A DNA stretch of 64,000 nt from Marivita sp. S6314 (lineage in GTDB: Bacteria > Pseudomonadota > Alphaproteobacteria > Rhodobacterales > Rhodobacteraceae), in assembly GCF_023015985.1 (NCBI RefSeq), contig NZ_JALKAO010000003.1:248001-312000 (forward strand), read 5' to 3'. Both the position numbers and the translations under genes were made by a program. The first letter of the stretch is position 1. Every line of letters begins with the position of its first letter. A model generated the notes under the pieces. That model made no database searches. It was not told where the DNA came from and saw nothing but the letters and a program-made list of their open reading frames with translations. This document shows positions 37,232 through 47,700 of the stretch, piece by piece.

Positions 37232-38727
37232 ATCTCACTCAGCGGGTCACCGTTCAATCGAAGCTGCGCGCGGAACTCGATCAGCGATTCCTTGCCGGGA
37301 TGGAACTTGAAGGCCAGCCGAGGCCCCCCTGTTTCAGGGTTGCGTTGAAGCACACCTTCGGACACCTCACCGGTGCTGGCGCGGACCAGCTTTTCGATCT
37401 GTGACAGGTCTTCGGGCACATCATCGCCGTCAGAGAAATCAATGGCAACGATGATGCCATCTTCGAACGCATTGCCAATCCGGGTGTTGAGCACTCTCAA
37501 ACCCGTGCCAAACCGACTGTCATCCCCCCAATGCATCCGATAGGTCATGCGGTGCTCTGACCCGGCGGTCAACCCGCCATCGGGACGCCAGTAGCACACA
37601 ATGTTGTCATAGATTTCGCGGTCTGTCGGGATTTCAACCAGCGTCACCGCGCCCCGTCCCCAGCCTTCGCCCGGTTCGATCCAGGCCCCCGGTCGACGGT
37701 GGTAGAGCGCGCTGAGATCGGCAAAATCGCTGAAATTGCGGGCGCGTTGCATCAATCCGAACCCTTGGGGATTGTCGTCCCGGAACGCGCTGATCTGCAG
37801 TGTCTTCGGGTTGGCCAAAGGACGCCAGATCGTTTCACCCGCGCCGTTGTGGATCAACAGCCCATCATTGTCGTGGACGGCGGGCCGGAAATCCGAGAAC
37901 CGATCGCGGTTGGTTTCATCAAACTGGAACATGGACGTCAGAGGGGCAATGCCGACCTGCGTCATGTCGCGGCGGGCAAAGAGCGTGACTGACACCTGCA
38001 TCGTCAGCGGCTGGCCCGGCGTGATGTCAAAGCGATACGCGCCGGTGCAGCTTGGACTGTCGAGCAACGCATGCACGACAAAAGTGGCCTGCGCTGCGGC
38101 TGGCTTTTCGATCCAGAAGGCCCGGAAGTCGGGAAACTCTTCGCCGCGCGGCTCTGCTGTGTCGATCGCCAGCCCACGGGCTGACAACCCGTAGATGTCG
38201 CCGGTTCCGATGGCGCGGAAATAGGACGCCCCCTGAAACACCGCAAATTCCTGATGGATGCCGGGGGTTTCAAGCTCTGCCCGAAGGCGAAGCCCAGAAT
38301 AGCCCAGACTGTCAACAATCGGCAAATCGGGAAACTTGTCCGTCTTGTCGAACACAGCCATGTCAAACAGCACCGGCCGCGCCATCCCGTCGTCGAGGAC
38401 GGATACCTGGATCGGATGCGGATAGAACAATCCGGGCGCGAAAACGTCGACCTTTAAGGGAGCATCCGGTTCGCGTGCCCAAAGCGCGTTTCTGCCATCA
38501 AACCAGATCGACACGTAATCGTCATAGGTGATGTCAGTCCATTGCGTGGGGATCGCACGTGGCGGTTGGTAGTCCCGCGTGGCCAGAGTGCGGGCCAGCG
38601 CGATGACGTCCTCTGGCGAGAACGACACCGGATTGCCAAGCTGCAAGCCAGGCTCCGTCGCTTCGGTCGCCAGAGAGGGCGACGCGGCAAGCGCAAGCAA
38701 ACCTGTCAGGACATCACGACGCAGCAT
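37207..38727 (-). CDS. opgG: Periplasmic glucan biosynthesis protein OpgG/MdoG
   Basis: 506 residues. The N terminus MLRRDVLTGLLALAAS looks like a Tat signal and is followed by the OpgG beta-sandwich with YDDYVSIWFDGRNALW, YPHPIQVSVLD, LGYSGLRLRAEL and the catalytic-face stretch FQGASYFRAIGTGDIYGLSARGLA split across residues. OpgG acts in the periplasm on glucan branching or length. Middle gene of the opgC-opgG-opgH operon, three bases after opgC. Confidence 0.94.
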   Translation of the reverse strand: MLRRDVLTGLLALAASPSLATEATEPGLQLGNPVSFSPEDVIALARTLATRDYQPPRAIPTQWTDITYDDYVSIWFDGRNALWAREPDAPLKVDVFAPGLFYPHPIQVSVLDDGMARPVLFDMAVFDKTDKFPDLPIVDSLGYSGLRLRAELETPGIHQEFAVFQGASYFRAIGTGDIYGLSARGLAIDTAEPRGEEFPDFRAFWIEKPAAAQATFVVHALLDSPSCTGAYRFDITPGQPLTMQVSVTLFARRDMTQVGIAPLTSMFQFDETNRDRFSDFRPAVHDNDGLLIHNGAGETIWRPLANPKTLQISAFRDDNPQGFGLMQRARNFSDFADLSALYHRRPGAWIEPGEGWGRGAVTLVEIPTDREIYDNIVCYWRPDGGLTAGSEHRMTYRMHWGDDSRFGTGLRVLNTRIGNAFEDGIIVAIDFSDGDDVPEDLSQIEKLVRASTGEVSEGVLQRNPETGGPRLAFKFHPGKESLIEFRAQLRLNGDPLSEIWLYRWTA

Positions 38728-38730
38728 TCT

Positions 38731-39933
38731 TCAGGCTTTCTTTTTCCAGGGCTGCGACTTGAACCAGCCCGCCCCATAGGCAACAGCAACGATCAAAGCA
38801 AAACCTAGTGCGTTTACCCAAAGCATCGACAAGGCCGTGCGGCCAACCTGATCCAGCAGCGCGCCCATCAGCCGGGCAAGAAACATGGACCCAATGAAAA
38901 CGGCCAGCGATTGTTGTCCAACCTTCATGATGACCGCGAGTAACTTCTGCCAAATGCGCGCCAGAACCTCGGTGCGTCCGCTGGGCCGGATGTTTGCGCC
39001 TTTCGGTCCGGCCAGCACCCACGCGACATAGGCCGTTGCAAGAAAATGCACGTAGCGCAGGATGCCAAAATCGGTCTTTTGGAACAGGAACGACCAGTCC
39101 CTGCGCCATTCAAGAAATACAGGAAACGTGTTGTAGAGCCGGAAATAGGCGAAGGGCAGGGTGATCACGATAATCGTCACCGCGCCCCAGAATAGGCGGC
39201 GGTCTACCGGTGGTGCCGGGATCCAGCCCGACATGAAAGCAAAGCCGGTAAAGAAGATCAGTTGCCATCCCAAAGGATTGAAGAACCACCCCCTTTCCGA
39301 CCACGGTTCGGCAGGAAAGTTCCAACCCAGAATGTTGGCGCTGAGCCACAGGGTGATGGATGCCAGTGCTGCCAGGCCAAGATGGATGCGGGCAAGCGCA
39401 ATCATCAGCGGCATCATGGCCAGGATGACAAGATACATCGGCAGAATGTCGAAGTAATTCGGCACGTAGGTAAGGGTCATCAGCCCCAGCAGGTTCGTTT
39501 GGGGATCCTTGAAGAACGGGTAGAGGTTCAATTGCCCCACATAGTCGCGCCCGTCCGGGAACAGCGCATTCAGGGACACCATGGCGCAGGCAATGGCAAA
39601 GAACAGGCCGATATGGGCCCAGTAGACTTGCCATATTCGGAAACTGACGCGGGTTGTGCCCATCGCCAGCCCCTGATCCCGAAATGCGCGGCCAAAGGCG
39701 ATGGCCGAGGCCATCCCCGAACAGAACACAAACGTTTCCGTCGCGTCCGAAAAGCCGAACCGCGCCGGGATCCACAGGGTCAGCCAATTGCCCGGAACAT
39801 GGGCGATCAGGATGATGAACATCGCGATCCCCCGAAAGAAATCGAGCCGCGGATCACGGGTGCCCACCAAAGGCTTGGCCTCTGTTGGCGCGGTGGCACG
39901 GGGCATCGTCAGGGACGGGTCAGCAAGGGTCAT
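38731..39933 (-). CDS. opgC: OpgC-type membrane acyltransferase
   Basis: 400-residue polytopic protein of the OpgC/acyltransferase-3 group, expected to add succinyl groups to periplasmic glucans. The start of the fold, RDPRLDFFRGIAMFIILIAHVPGNW, has the catalytic-type Arg and His, and about ten hydrophobic helices follow. ATG 39933 is used because it avoids overlap with the upstream TPR gene; a TTG at 39963 is in frame. Next to opgG and opgH, which makes glucan modification the best reading. Confidence 0.9.
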   Translation of the reverse strand: MTLADPSLTMPRATAPTEAKPLVGTRDPRLDFFRGIAMFIILIAHVPGNWLTLWIPARFGFSDATETFVFCSGMASAIAFGRAFRDQGLAMGTTRVSFRIWQVYWAHIGLFFAIACAMVSLNALFPDGRDYVGQLNLYPFFKDPQTNLLGLMTLTYVPNYFDILPMYLVILAMMPLMIALARIHLGLAALASITLWLSANILGWNFPAEPWSERGWFFNPLGWQLIFFTGFAFMSGWIPAPPVDRRLFWGAVTIIVITLPFAYFRLYNTFPVFLEWRRDWSFLFQKTDFGILRYVHFLATAYVAWVLAGPKGANIRPSGRTEVLARIWQKLLAVIMKVGQQSLAVFIGSMFLARLMGALLDQVGRTALSMLWVNALGFALIVAVAYGAGWFKSQPWKKKA

Positions 39934-39949
39934 AGTGGCGTACTGGTCA

Positions 39950-41311
39950 TCATTCTGCGGCAAAGTTCGCCTGTATGCCCCGAGCGTCCGCGATCATCTG
40001 CAGGCGCTTCTCGGCAAAGGTGTCGACGGCCCCTGCACGCTGCGAGATGCGCGCGCGCAACAAGGCTTCGGTTGCATTCAGGTTTCCGGCCCGCAGGCCG
40101 GCTTCGATTGTCACACGCTCAAAGACATCGCGCTGGGCATGGCTGCCGCCCATCATCTGGAACCGCGGCTGTGCCGACCGAAGTTTGGCGAAAGCCGTGC
40201 CATAGTTTGCCGTGCCGAACGCAGCCAGCCCTTCCGCCGCCGCGACCCCGGGATTGTCCATGATCAACGCCATCTCGTCATGGCCTTTCGCGTCATATGC
40301 AACCCGCGCCATCATCCGCGTTGCGGCATCGGTGCGACTGTCCCCGGCAAGGGCCAGCATGTAGTGCAGATCGGCAAAGACGAGGCATCCATCCGCGCTC
40401 CGGGTCTCGGCAACGTCAGCCAATTCGGTCCAGCGGTTGCCGACATCTATGCCTTCCAGTTCAAGCCGGGTGAGAAGCGAACTGGCGTTGGAAAAATCGC
40501 GGTAATCATCCGTCTTTTCGTAACGGATCTGGCTGTCATAGAGATCAAGCACGCGTGCCACGTCCCCCTGATCAAGATGCAGCAAGGCCTTATGCCACCA
40601 GACATGAAACCGGAAATTGTTACAGTGATCCCAAGCGGACACATTGCTGTTGATCAATGCGATCCCGGCGTCGGTGCGATGTGTCATGTCGTAGACATGG
40701 GTCACCGCATGCAGACCCCACGCATCATCTGGCGCGTATTGCAGACCTAGCAAGCCAGTGCGCTCGGCGTCTGCATATTGCCCGGTTTCTTCCATGCCGA
40801 ACGCCAGACAACCAAGCGCATAACCGCGCAATGGGTGGCCTTCGCCATGGGCGTGCATCACGCGTTCGACCGACCGTCGCATCCCATGGTTGTCACCAAT
40901 GATAAACCGGATGCCGTGGGACAGTTTCATACTGATCGTGTCAGCGGGGTTCAGCAGCAGGGCGTCTTCCATTCGGGCAATCGCGACAGACGGATGGCCA
41001 CGCAACCACGCATCAAGCGCCGCACACCACAGCCGTTCGCGGGGCGTTGCGCCACCCGCTTGCAAGCAGGTCTGCGCCTGCCGGTTGGCCTCTGACGCGA
41101 CCTCAACCAGTTCACGTCGGCCCAGCATCAGCGACGCGAGGCCCTTCACCGCGTAGGCCAGCGCGTAGTCTGGTGCGCGTTCAAGGAGCTTGCCTAAATG
41201 CACAGGAGCACTTTGCCCGTGCGAAAGAATGCCCAAGATAACCCCGTTCCATTCCATGATGGCATCGGGATCGGTCAGGCTGACCTCGCAGGTACAGATG
41301 TCGTTCAGCAT
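39950..41311 (-). CDS. Tetratricopeptide-repeat protein (TTC38-like)
   Basis: 453-residue all-helical protein without signal peptide or membrane span, resembling the TPR38 family found in bacteria and animals. Recognisable stretches are GYALGCLAFGMEETGQYADAE, DDAWGLHAVTHVYDMT and FRFHVWWHKALLHLDQGD. ATG 41311 follows AGGGA by seven bases; the longer frame starts 25 codons earlier. It stops 16 bp before opgC, so it may be in the glucan operon. Role unknown. Confidence 0.82.
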   Translation of the reverse strand: MLNDICTCEVSLTDPDAIMEWNGVILGILSHGQSAPVHLGKLLERAPDYALAYAVKGLASLMLGRRELVEVASEANRQAQTCLQAGGATPRERLWCAALDAWLRGHPSVAIARMEDALLLNPADTISMKLSHGIRFIIGDNHGMRRSVERVMHAHGEGHPLRGYALGCLAFGMEETGQYADAERTGLLGLQYAPDDAWGLHAVTHVYDMTHRTDAGIALINSNVSAWDHCNNFRFHVWWHKALLHLDQGDVARVLDLYDSQIRYEKTDDYRDFSNASSLLTRLELEGIDVGNRWTELADVAETRSADGCLVFADLHYMLALAGDSRTDAATRMMARVAYDAKGHDEMALIMDNPGVAAAEGLAAFGTANYGTAFAKLRSAQPRFQMMGGSHAQRDVFERVTIEAGLRAGNLNATEALLRARISQRAGAVDTFAEKRLQMIADARGIQANFAAE

Positions 41312-41424
41312 TCGGTCGTCCCTCTCGTTACGATGCACATGTGCGGTGGTGTCTTTGTTGGTAGACACATCCGGCAACACGCTCACATCACGTGCCCGCT
41401 AGCGCGCGGGAACGTGAACATCTT

Positions 41425-42657
41425 TCACGAACCGGTGACTGGTTTGTGCGGTGACGCCCGCTTTTTCAGCGTTGAGAGAACCTCTGGCAGGGCGTCCGTA
41501 TCCTGACCAAACCGCGGCGGTGGGCGGCGATAGGTGGCAGGTGTTTTTGACAGTTTCAGTGGGTTTCCAAGCAGTTCCACATGGCCTTCGGTTGTTTCGG
41601 GATGATCCATGCGCACAACCGCCCCGCGCGCCTGCGCCTGCGGTGTCGCGAGCGCCTGACCCACCGAATGAATGGGGCCACAGGGCACCCCGGCATTTTG
41701 CAACACATCCTGAATAGCGCTTACACGCATCTGGCCAAGTGTTTCAGAAATTTCAGAGGTCAGGCCGTCCCGGTGGGCGATCCGGTCGGGATTTGTGGAA
41801 TACCGCGAATCTGCGGCAAGGTCCGGGCGATTGATCGCGAGACAAAACCGCTGAAACTGTGAGTCGTTGCCAACGGCGATGATCACGTGCCCGTCCGATC
41901 CTGCAAAGACATCATAAGGCACGATATTCGGGTGAGCGTTTCCACGTCGAACCGGGTCTTGTCCAGACGCCAGATGGTTGGTGCCTTCGTTGATCAGCCA
42001 CGCCATTTGCGCATCAACCAGAGAAAGATCGATATGCTGACCGTCCCCGGTCGCATCGCGGTGACGCAGGGCGGTCAGGATGCCAATCGTCGCGTACATC
42101 CCGCACATCACATCCGCGATGCCGACGCCCACCTTCATCGGCGGGCCGTCCGGCGCACCGGTCAAGGACATGATCCCGCCATAGCCTTGCGCCATCAGAT
42201 CATACCCGGCGATGTTCCGATTGGGGCCTGTCTGACCGAAGCCCGAGATCGAACAGTACACAAGATGCGGAAACGCGGCGCAGAGCGTTGCGTTGTCTAG
42301 ACCGTATTTCTCCAGCCCGCCGGGTTTGTAATTCTCGACCACCACGTCGGCCTGCGCGGCGATGGCCTTGACCAAGGTTTGGCCTTCGGCGGTGGAGAGG
42401 TCTGCGGCCACCGAGTACTTGTTGCGATTGGCGGCCATGAAATAGGCGCTCAGATCGCTGGCATTGTCTGGCGTTTCTGCGAAAGGGGGCCCCCAGCTGC
42501 GCGTGTCATCCCCGCCGGTTTTGGGGTTCTCGATCTTGATGATTGTCGCGCCGAAATCGCCCAGTAGCTGGGTCGCGGTTGGCCCGGCCAGAATGCGGGA
42601 CAAGTCCAGCACCAAAAGCCCGTCCAGCGCACCCGTGGATTCAGAAAGCTCCGTCAT
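41425..42657 (-). CDS. CaiB/BaiF-family CoA-transferase
   Basis: 410-residue class III CoA-transferase. The N-terminal GLLVLDLSRILAGPTATQLLGDFGATIIKIE, the nucleotide-region AADLSTAEGQ, and the active-site aspartate in NIAGYDLMAQGYGG are present. The protein moves CoA between carboxylic acids; partner acids are unknown. ATG 42657 with GGGGG upstream is used. Its start overlaps the preceding ThDP-enzyme gene by 17 bp, so the two probably act on linked substrates. Confidence 0.9.
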   Translation of the reverse strand: MTELSESTGALDGLLVLDLSRILAGPTATQLLGDFGATIIKIENPKTGGDDTRSWGPPFAETPDNASDLSAYFMAANRNKYSVAADLSTAEGQTLVKAIAAQADVVVENYKPGGLEKYGLDNATLCAAFPHLVYCSISGFGQTGPNRNIAGYDLMAQGYGGIMSLTGAPDGPPMKVGVGIADVMCGMYATIGILTALRHRDATGDGQHIDLSLVDAQMAWLINEGTNHLASGQDPVRRGNAHPNIVPYDVFAGSDGHVIIAVGNDSQFQRFCLAINRPDLAADSRYSTNPDRIAHRDGLTSEISETLGQMRVSAIQDVLQNAGVPCGPIHSVGQALATPQAQARGAVVRMDHPETTEGHVELLGNPLKLSKTPATYRRPPPRFGQDTDALPEVLSTLKKRASPHKPVTGS

Positions 42658-44242
42658 AGGACCCCCGATCAATTTCGGCGGCGATGAGTGTGAACCGATC
42701 TGCCGTCACAGCGTCGTGCAGGGCCTGTTCCAACGCCTCTTTCGACGCGACGCTGACGCCGTTGCCGCCAAACGCTTTGGCGATTGCCGCGAAATCAGTG
42801 TGCTGAAAATCGACACCCCGGTTTGTCATCTGGCGTTGGCGTTGCTTGAGTTCAATCAGGGCAAGCGACGCGTCAACAAACACGACGAAGATGGTCTTCA
42901 GCCCCAGTTCTGCGGCTGTTGCCAGTTCGCCCGCCACCATCAGGAACCCGGCATCGCCGGAAAAGGACACAACCGTTCTGTCCGGTTCGACGATCTGCGC
43001 GCCCATCGCCAGGGGCACGGCACAGCCCATCGTGCAAAGGCCGGACGATTGTGTCAGCGCGCGCGGAAACCCGCAGCGCCACATCTGGGACAGCAAAATG
43101 CGATGGGCACCGCTGTCGGCTGTGGCAAGCGTCGTGTCGGGCAACACGGCCTGACAGGTCGCAATCACCTGGGCTGGCCCCCAGTCAGTGGGCTGCAGCG
43201 GAAACGCTGTGGCAAGCGCGGATTTGGTGCGCTCTACCGCCCCGTCCTGCCAAACGGTGCTAGTCTTGTCCGGCAGGATCGCGGCGACGCTCTCGGCGCA
43301 ATGCCCTATGACATTGAGCGTTGCGTGATGCATGTAGTGATGGTTGGGCCCTGCCGTGATGTCGATCACGGTCTGGGTCGCCGGGTCCCACGGGTTTTGC
43401 CAGCCGGTGCGCATCTCGATCGGGTCGTAGCCAATGGCAAGAATGACATCGGCCTGTGCAACAAGCGGCAACAGGATCTTGTCAGCCTTGGGCGACAATC
43501 CCGCGCCGCCCAGCGACAGAGGATGGGTTTCCGGCAGCAATCCCTTGGCTTTGTAGGTTGTGATGACCGGCGCGTTCAAACGCTCCGCCGCGTGAACAAG
43601 CGCGTCTTCCGCGCCCTCGGTCATGGCATCCACACCGGCAATGATCAGCGGGCGTTTTGCGTTGGCGAGCGCTTGCCGTGCGATATCGCGTTGCGGGCCT
43701 GCGGGGGCCACAGGGACGGCGGGTGTTCGCAGAATGCCAGTTCCCGAGGCTTCGGCATCTGCGACGGAAATCGGCACGTCAATATGCACGGGTCCCGGTC
43801 GGCCCTCTTGCGCGATGGTGACTGCCTTGTCGGCAATCACATGCGCGGCCCCGGCATTGACGGTAAAGGTGGCCTTGGTGATCGGGCGAAAGACCTGAGG
43901 CTGGTCAAGCACCTGATGGGTATAGACAGCGGCCATTTCCGGATCGACGCACCCGGTAAGCACAATCAGCGGCACGCGGTCTTCGCGGGCGTTTTCGACA
44001 ACGTTGATCCCGTTCAGCGCGCCGGGACCAACGGTGGCGACCATAATCCCCGGTGCCCCTGTGCGGTGATAGGTCCCTTCGGCCATGAACCCTGCGGCGT
44101 TTTCATGTTTGCACAGAACAAAGGTGATCCCGGCGTCTTCCAACGCCTCCATCACGGTCAGGACTTCCCCGCCAGGCATGCCAAACGCCCACCTGCACCC
44201 AGCCTCGTAAAGCCGTTTTGCCAGTACATCCGCTGCCCGCAT
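42641..44242 (-). CDS. ThDP-dependent enzyme of the acetolactate-synthase/decarboxylase type
   Basis: 533-residue thiamine-diphosphate enzyme with three domains. The catalytic glutamate is in CKHENAAGFMAEG of the N-terminal Pyr domain, and the metal/ThDP motif begins GDAGFLMVAGE in the C-terminal domain, with Asp (VFVDAS) where Asn is usual. It is related to acetolactate synthase, glyoxylate carboligase and oxalyl-CoA or sulfopyruvate decarboxylases. ATG 44242 follows AAGGGG. Overlap with a CoA-transferase points to a 2-oxoacid or acyl-CoA substrate; specificity is not readable. Confidence 0.82.
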   Translation of the reverse strand: MRAADVLAKRLYEAGCRWAFGMPGGEVLTVMEALEDAGITFVLCKHENAAGFMAEGTYHRTGAPGIMVATVGPGALNGINVVENAREDRVPLIVLTGCVDPEMAAVYTHQVLDQPQVFRPITKATFTVNAGAAHVIADKAVTIAQEGRPGPVHIDVPISVADAEASGTGILRTPAVPVAPAGPQRDIARQALANAKRPLIIAGVDAMTEGAEDALVHAAERLNAPVITTYKAKGLLPETHPLSLGGAGLSPKADKILLPLVAQADVILAIGYDPIEMRTGWQNPWDPATQTVIDITAGPNHHYMHHATLNVIGHCAESVAAILPDKTSTVWQDGAVERTKSALATAFPLQPTDWGPAQVIATCQAVLPDTTLATADSGAHRILLSQMWRCGFPRALTQSSGLCTMGCAVPLAMGAQIVEPDRTVVSFSGDAGFLMVAGELATAAELGLKTIFVVFVDASLALIELKQRQRQMTNRGVDFQHTDFAAIAKAFGGNGVSVASKEALEQALHDAVTADRFTLIAAEIDRGSYDGAF

Positions 44243-44351
44243 GCGATCCCCTTTCACGTGCACAATCCCGCCAAGGCATGCGTCATCGCGGGAAAACGCG
44301 CAAAACACTTCCCTGTGTGGCCTCTGAAATGATCCGGTGTGCGGTGCGCGA

Positions 44352-44708
44352 TCAGGGGCGTATCGGGAACCGGTCCCCTGCCTCGGTGATCAGGATCAAC
44401 CGGCCCTGTGCATCGGTCACGTACAGATCGCAGCGCGAAAACCCGGTCACGAATTCCACGCAGATCGTGCTGTTCTCCGTCACTTCGAAATACCCGTACC
44501 CGGTGCCACCGTCATTTGCGTATGTGTAGGTGTAGCGCCCATCGTCAAAAAACCGCGACTGCCCGTCATCGAAAAAGATAAGCGTTTCGCCACGCACGCG
44601 GTTGTCGAGGGCGGTTTGGTCGAACAGGACATCACCACTGCGCGGCGCGAAATCCTGCGCATTGGCCTGTGATGCGATGAGTAAAACGAAGAGAACGGAC
44701 CTGAACAT
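44352..44708 (-). CDS. Small exported protein of unknown function
   Basis: 118 residues with a signal peptide (1-17, ending ANA) and a mature beta-rich chain. There are two cysteines (STICVEF, FSRCDLY), likely to form a disulfide, and repeated FFDDG segments. No known domain is recognised. It stands between smc, which follows 41 bp... on the opposite side of its own start, and the ThDP-enzyme gene. A periplasmic location is the only safe inference. Confidence 0.7.
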   Translation of the reverse strand: MFRSVLFVLLIASQANAQDFAPRSGDVLFDQTALDNRVRGETLIFFDDGQSRFFDDGRYTYTYANDGGTGYGYFEVTENSTICVEFVTGFSRCDLYVTDAQGRLILITEAGDRFPIRP

Positions 44709-44749
44709 GGGTCCACCCTAAAGGCTAAACCCAACGCGGGCAGACACGA

Positions 44750-47700
44750 TTACGCGACCATGCGTTCCGCTTTTTTCAGATCAACGGAAACCAACTGGCT
44801 GACACCCTGTTCCGCCATCGTCACACCAAACAGCCGGTCCATGCGGGACATGGTGACGGCGTGGTGCGTGATGATCAGGAACCGGGTTTCCGTGCGGCGG
44901 CACATTTCGTCCAACAGGTCACAGAACCGGGTGACGTTGGCGTCGTCCAAAGGCGCATCGACCTCGTCCAGCACACAGATCGGGGCAGGGTTGGCCAGGA
45001 AGACCGCAAAGATCAATGCCAGCGCCGTCAACGTCTGTTCCCCGCCCGACAAAAGGGACAGTGTCGACAGTTTCTTGCCCGGCGGCTGGCACATGATTTC
45101 AAGCCCGGCTTCCAACGGGTCGTCGCTTTCGACCATGACCAGATTGGCTTCGCCGCCGCCAAAAAGATGCGTGAAGAGCAAGCTGAAATTGCTGTTCACC
45201 TGTTCAAACGCGGTCAGCAACCGTTCGCGCCCTTCGCGGTTCAGGCTTGCAATGCCCGAGCGCAGCGTTTTGACGGCTTCCTCCAGATCCTGCTTTTCGT
45301 TCAGCAGGGTGTCGTGTTCTTCCTGTACCTCGCGCGCGTCCTCTTCGGCGCGCAGGTTCACCGCCCCCAGCGCATCCCGCTGGCGTTTGAGGCGGTTGAC
45401 GTCGTTGTCGATGGCCTCGGCCTTGGGCAGGTTATCGGGATCCGCATCCAGCTTTTGAAGCAGGGCGGTTGGGCTTGTGTCCTGCTCTTCCGCAATCCGC
45501 TCTGCTGCGGCGTTGACGGCCTCGCGCGCGGCTTCGGCGCGCGCCTCGGATCGGGCGCGGGCTTCGCGGGCTTCTGACGCGTGGCGTTCTGCGTCCCGTT
45601 CCTGTTGGTCTGCGCTGCGTAGCGCGCCTTCGGCAGCGGACAACGTGTCGTTCGCCGCTGCATTCCGCGCCTCGGCCTCTGAAATCGCCTTGCCCAGTTC
45701 ATCCCGCTGCGCGGCAAGTTCCGCAGGTGTGTTCGAGGCGGCATCCAGTTCGGCTTGTGCGGCCTCCCGTCGTTCGGCCAGTTCCGCGCTGCGCTTTTCG
45801 GCGGTTTCCAAACGGTGCCGCCAGCCGCTTAGCTCTTTGCTGACCTTCTGCGCCCGCGCTTTGCGGGCGTCACCTTCGCGGCGCAATTCGTCATGTTCGG
45901 ATCGCCGCGCCATCATCGTCATGCGGGCCGCTTCGACCGTCATCTTGAGGTCTTCAACCTCGGCCCGGGCGGTGTCGAGATCTTCGAGATCCGCAACAGC
46001 GCGTTGCGCTTCGACAAGCTGCGCGCGGGCGGTTGTGGCTTCATCTTCGAAACGGGACACCGACAATGACAGGCTTTCCAGCTTGCCTTCGGCCATGTCG
46101 CTGTCTGCTTCTGCGCGGCTGAGTTTGCGGGCGGCATCGGTGACCGATGTGTCCGCATCGCGCCGCGCCTGGCGGGCGGCTTTTTCAGCTTGTGTCAGAT
46201 CGGCAAGCCGTTTTGTCAGGCTTTCATGCGCATCCCGCGCCCCATCAACACGCGCCGACGCCCGCGCCGTTTCCTGTTTCAGCGCTTCGAGGCGATTGAG
46301 CTGTTCTAGCCGCAATGCAGCGGCAGACGGCGCATCCTCGGCCCAGGCGCGATACCCGTCCCAGCGCCACAAGTCGCCATCAAGGCTGACCAGCCTCTGG
46401 CCGGGTTTCAGAAGCGGTTGAAGGCGGGGCGCATCATCGGCGTCGACGAGACCAATCTGCGCCATGCGCCGCTCAAGCACGTCTGGCACCGACACATGCC
46501 GGGTCAGGGCGGTCACACCGGCTGGCAGAGGCTGCGTGTCATCATAGGCGGGCAAGGCGGTCCACCCGGTAGGCCCGTCGCCTTCGACTTCCGGCGCGCG
46601 AAGATCGTCGGCCAATGCCGCACCCAACGCCTTTTCGAACCCCTGTTCGACTTGCAATCGGTCAAGGATTTGTCCGACTTCGGCGGTGTCACGATCCAAT
46701 AGGCGCGCCAGAGCTGTCGTTTCCGCACTCAGCGCGTTCATTTCGCCTTCGGCTTCCGAGCGTTCGGCCCGCGCATCGGCCTCGCGGGCCTGCGTCTCGG
46801 CCCGGGCTGTTTCCGCTTCGGCCAGCACCTGTTCGGCTCGGTCAGCAAGGTCTCGTGCGGCAACCTGTTCGGTCTGTGCCTGCGCGGCGGCCTCGGCGGC
46901 GGCGCGCAATGTGGTCTTTGCCGCCTTAACTGCTTCGCGTGCGCGGGCGGCATCCGCTTCGTTGCGGTCGAGTGTCTTTTGGCTGTCCGACAAGAACCGA
47001 TGCGCCGACTGATGGCGGGCGGCCAGCCGCGCGACGTCTTCGGTTTTCTGGCTGAGATCGGCCTCGCGGGATTGCAGCACGGCCCCCGCGTCGCGCGCGG
47101 CCTCGGCGGCATTGGCCAGTTTGTCGTCATGGCCTTCGGCGGCTTTTTCAAGCTCGCGCGCTTCCCATTCCAATTGCTGGATGGTTTCCCCGGCATCACG
47201 ATTAAGGCCGCTTTCGCGCTCCATGTCTTTGGCCATCTGTTCGATGCGCCGGGTCAGGGTTTGGATCGTGTCCTCTGCGCGGCGTTCTTGTTCCGACAGG
47301 GTGTCGCGTTGTAGCGTCAGACGTTGGACAATGGCCGCAGCAATGGCCGCTTCTTCACGCAATGGCGGCAGTGCGGCGTCGGCCTGTTCGCGGGCTTTGG
47401 TGGCCTCGCGCGCGGCGGTCTCGGCACGGGCGGCATCCGTGGTGCGCTCGCGCAACTGTGCGTCCGCTTCCGCGCGGGCGACATCTGCGTCTTTCCAGCG
47501 ACGGTAGAGCAGCAATCCTTCGGCATGACGCAGCTCATCGCCAATCGCGCGGTAGCGGGCGGCTTGTCGGGCTTGGCGGGCCAATTGCGCAAGCTGTGCG
47601 GCGAGTTGTTCGATCACATCATCGACGCGCAGCAGGTTCGCTTCGGTGTTCTTGAGTTTCAGTTCGGCCTCATGCCGACGCTGGTAGAGGCCTGAGATAC

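Noticed and set aside
42464-44332. 622-codon plus-strand open frame opposite the CoA-transferase and ThDP genes
   Set aside because: Both genes on the minus strand have diagnostic motifs; this frame is a codon-position shadow.
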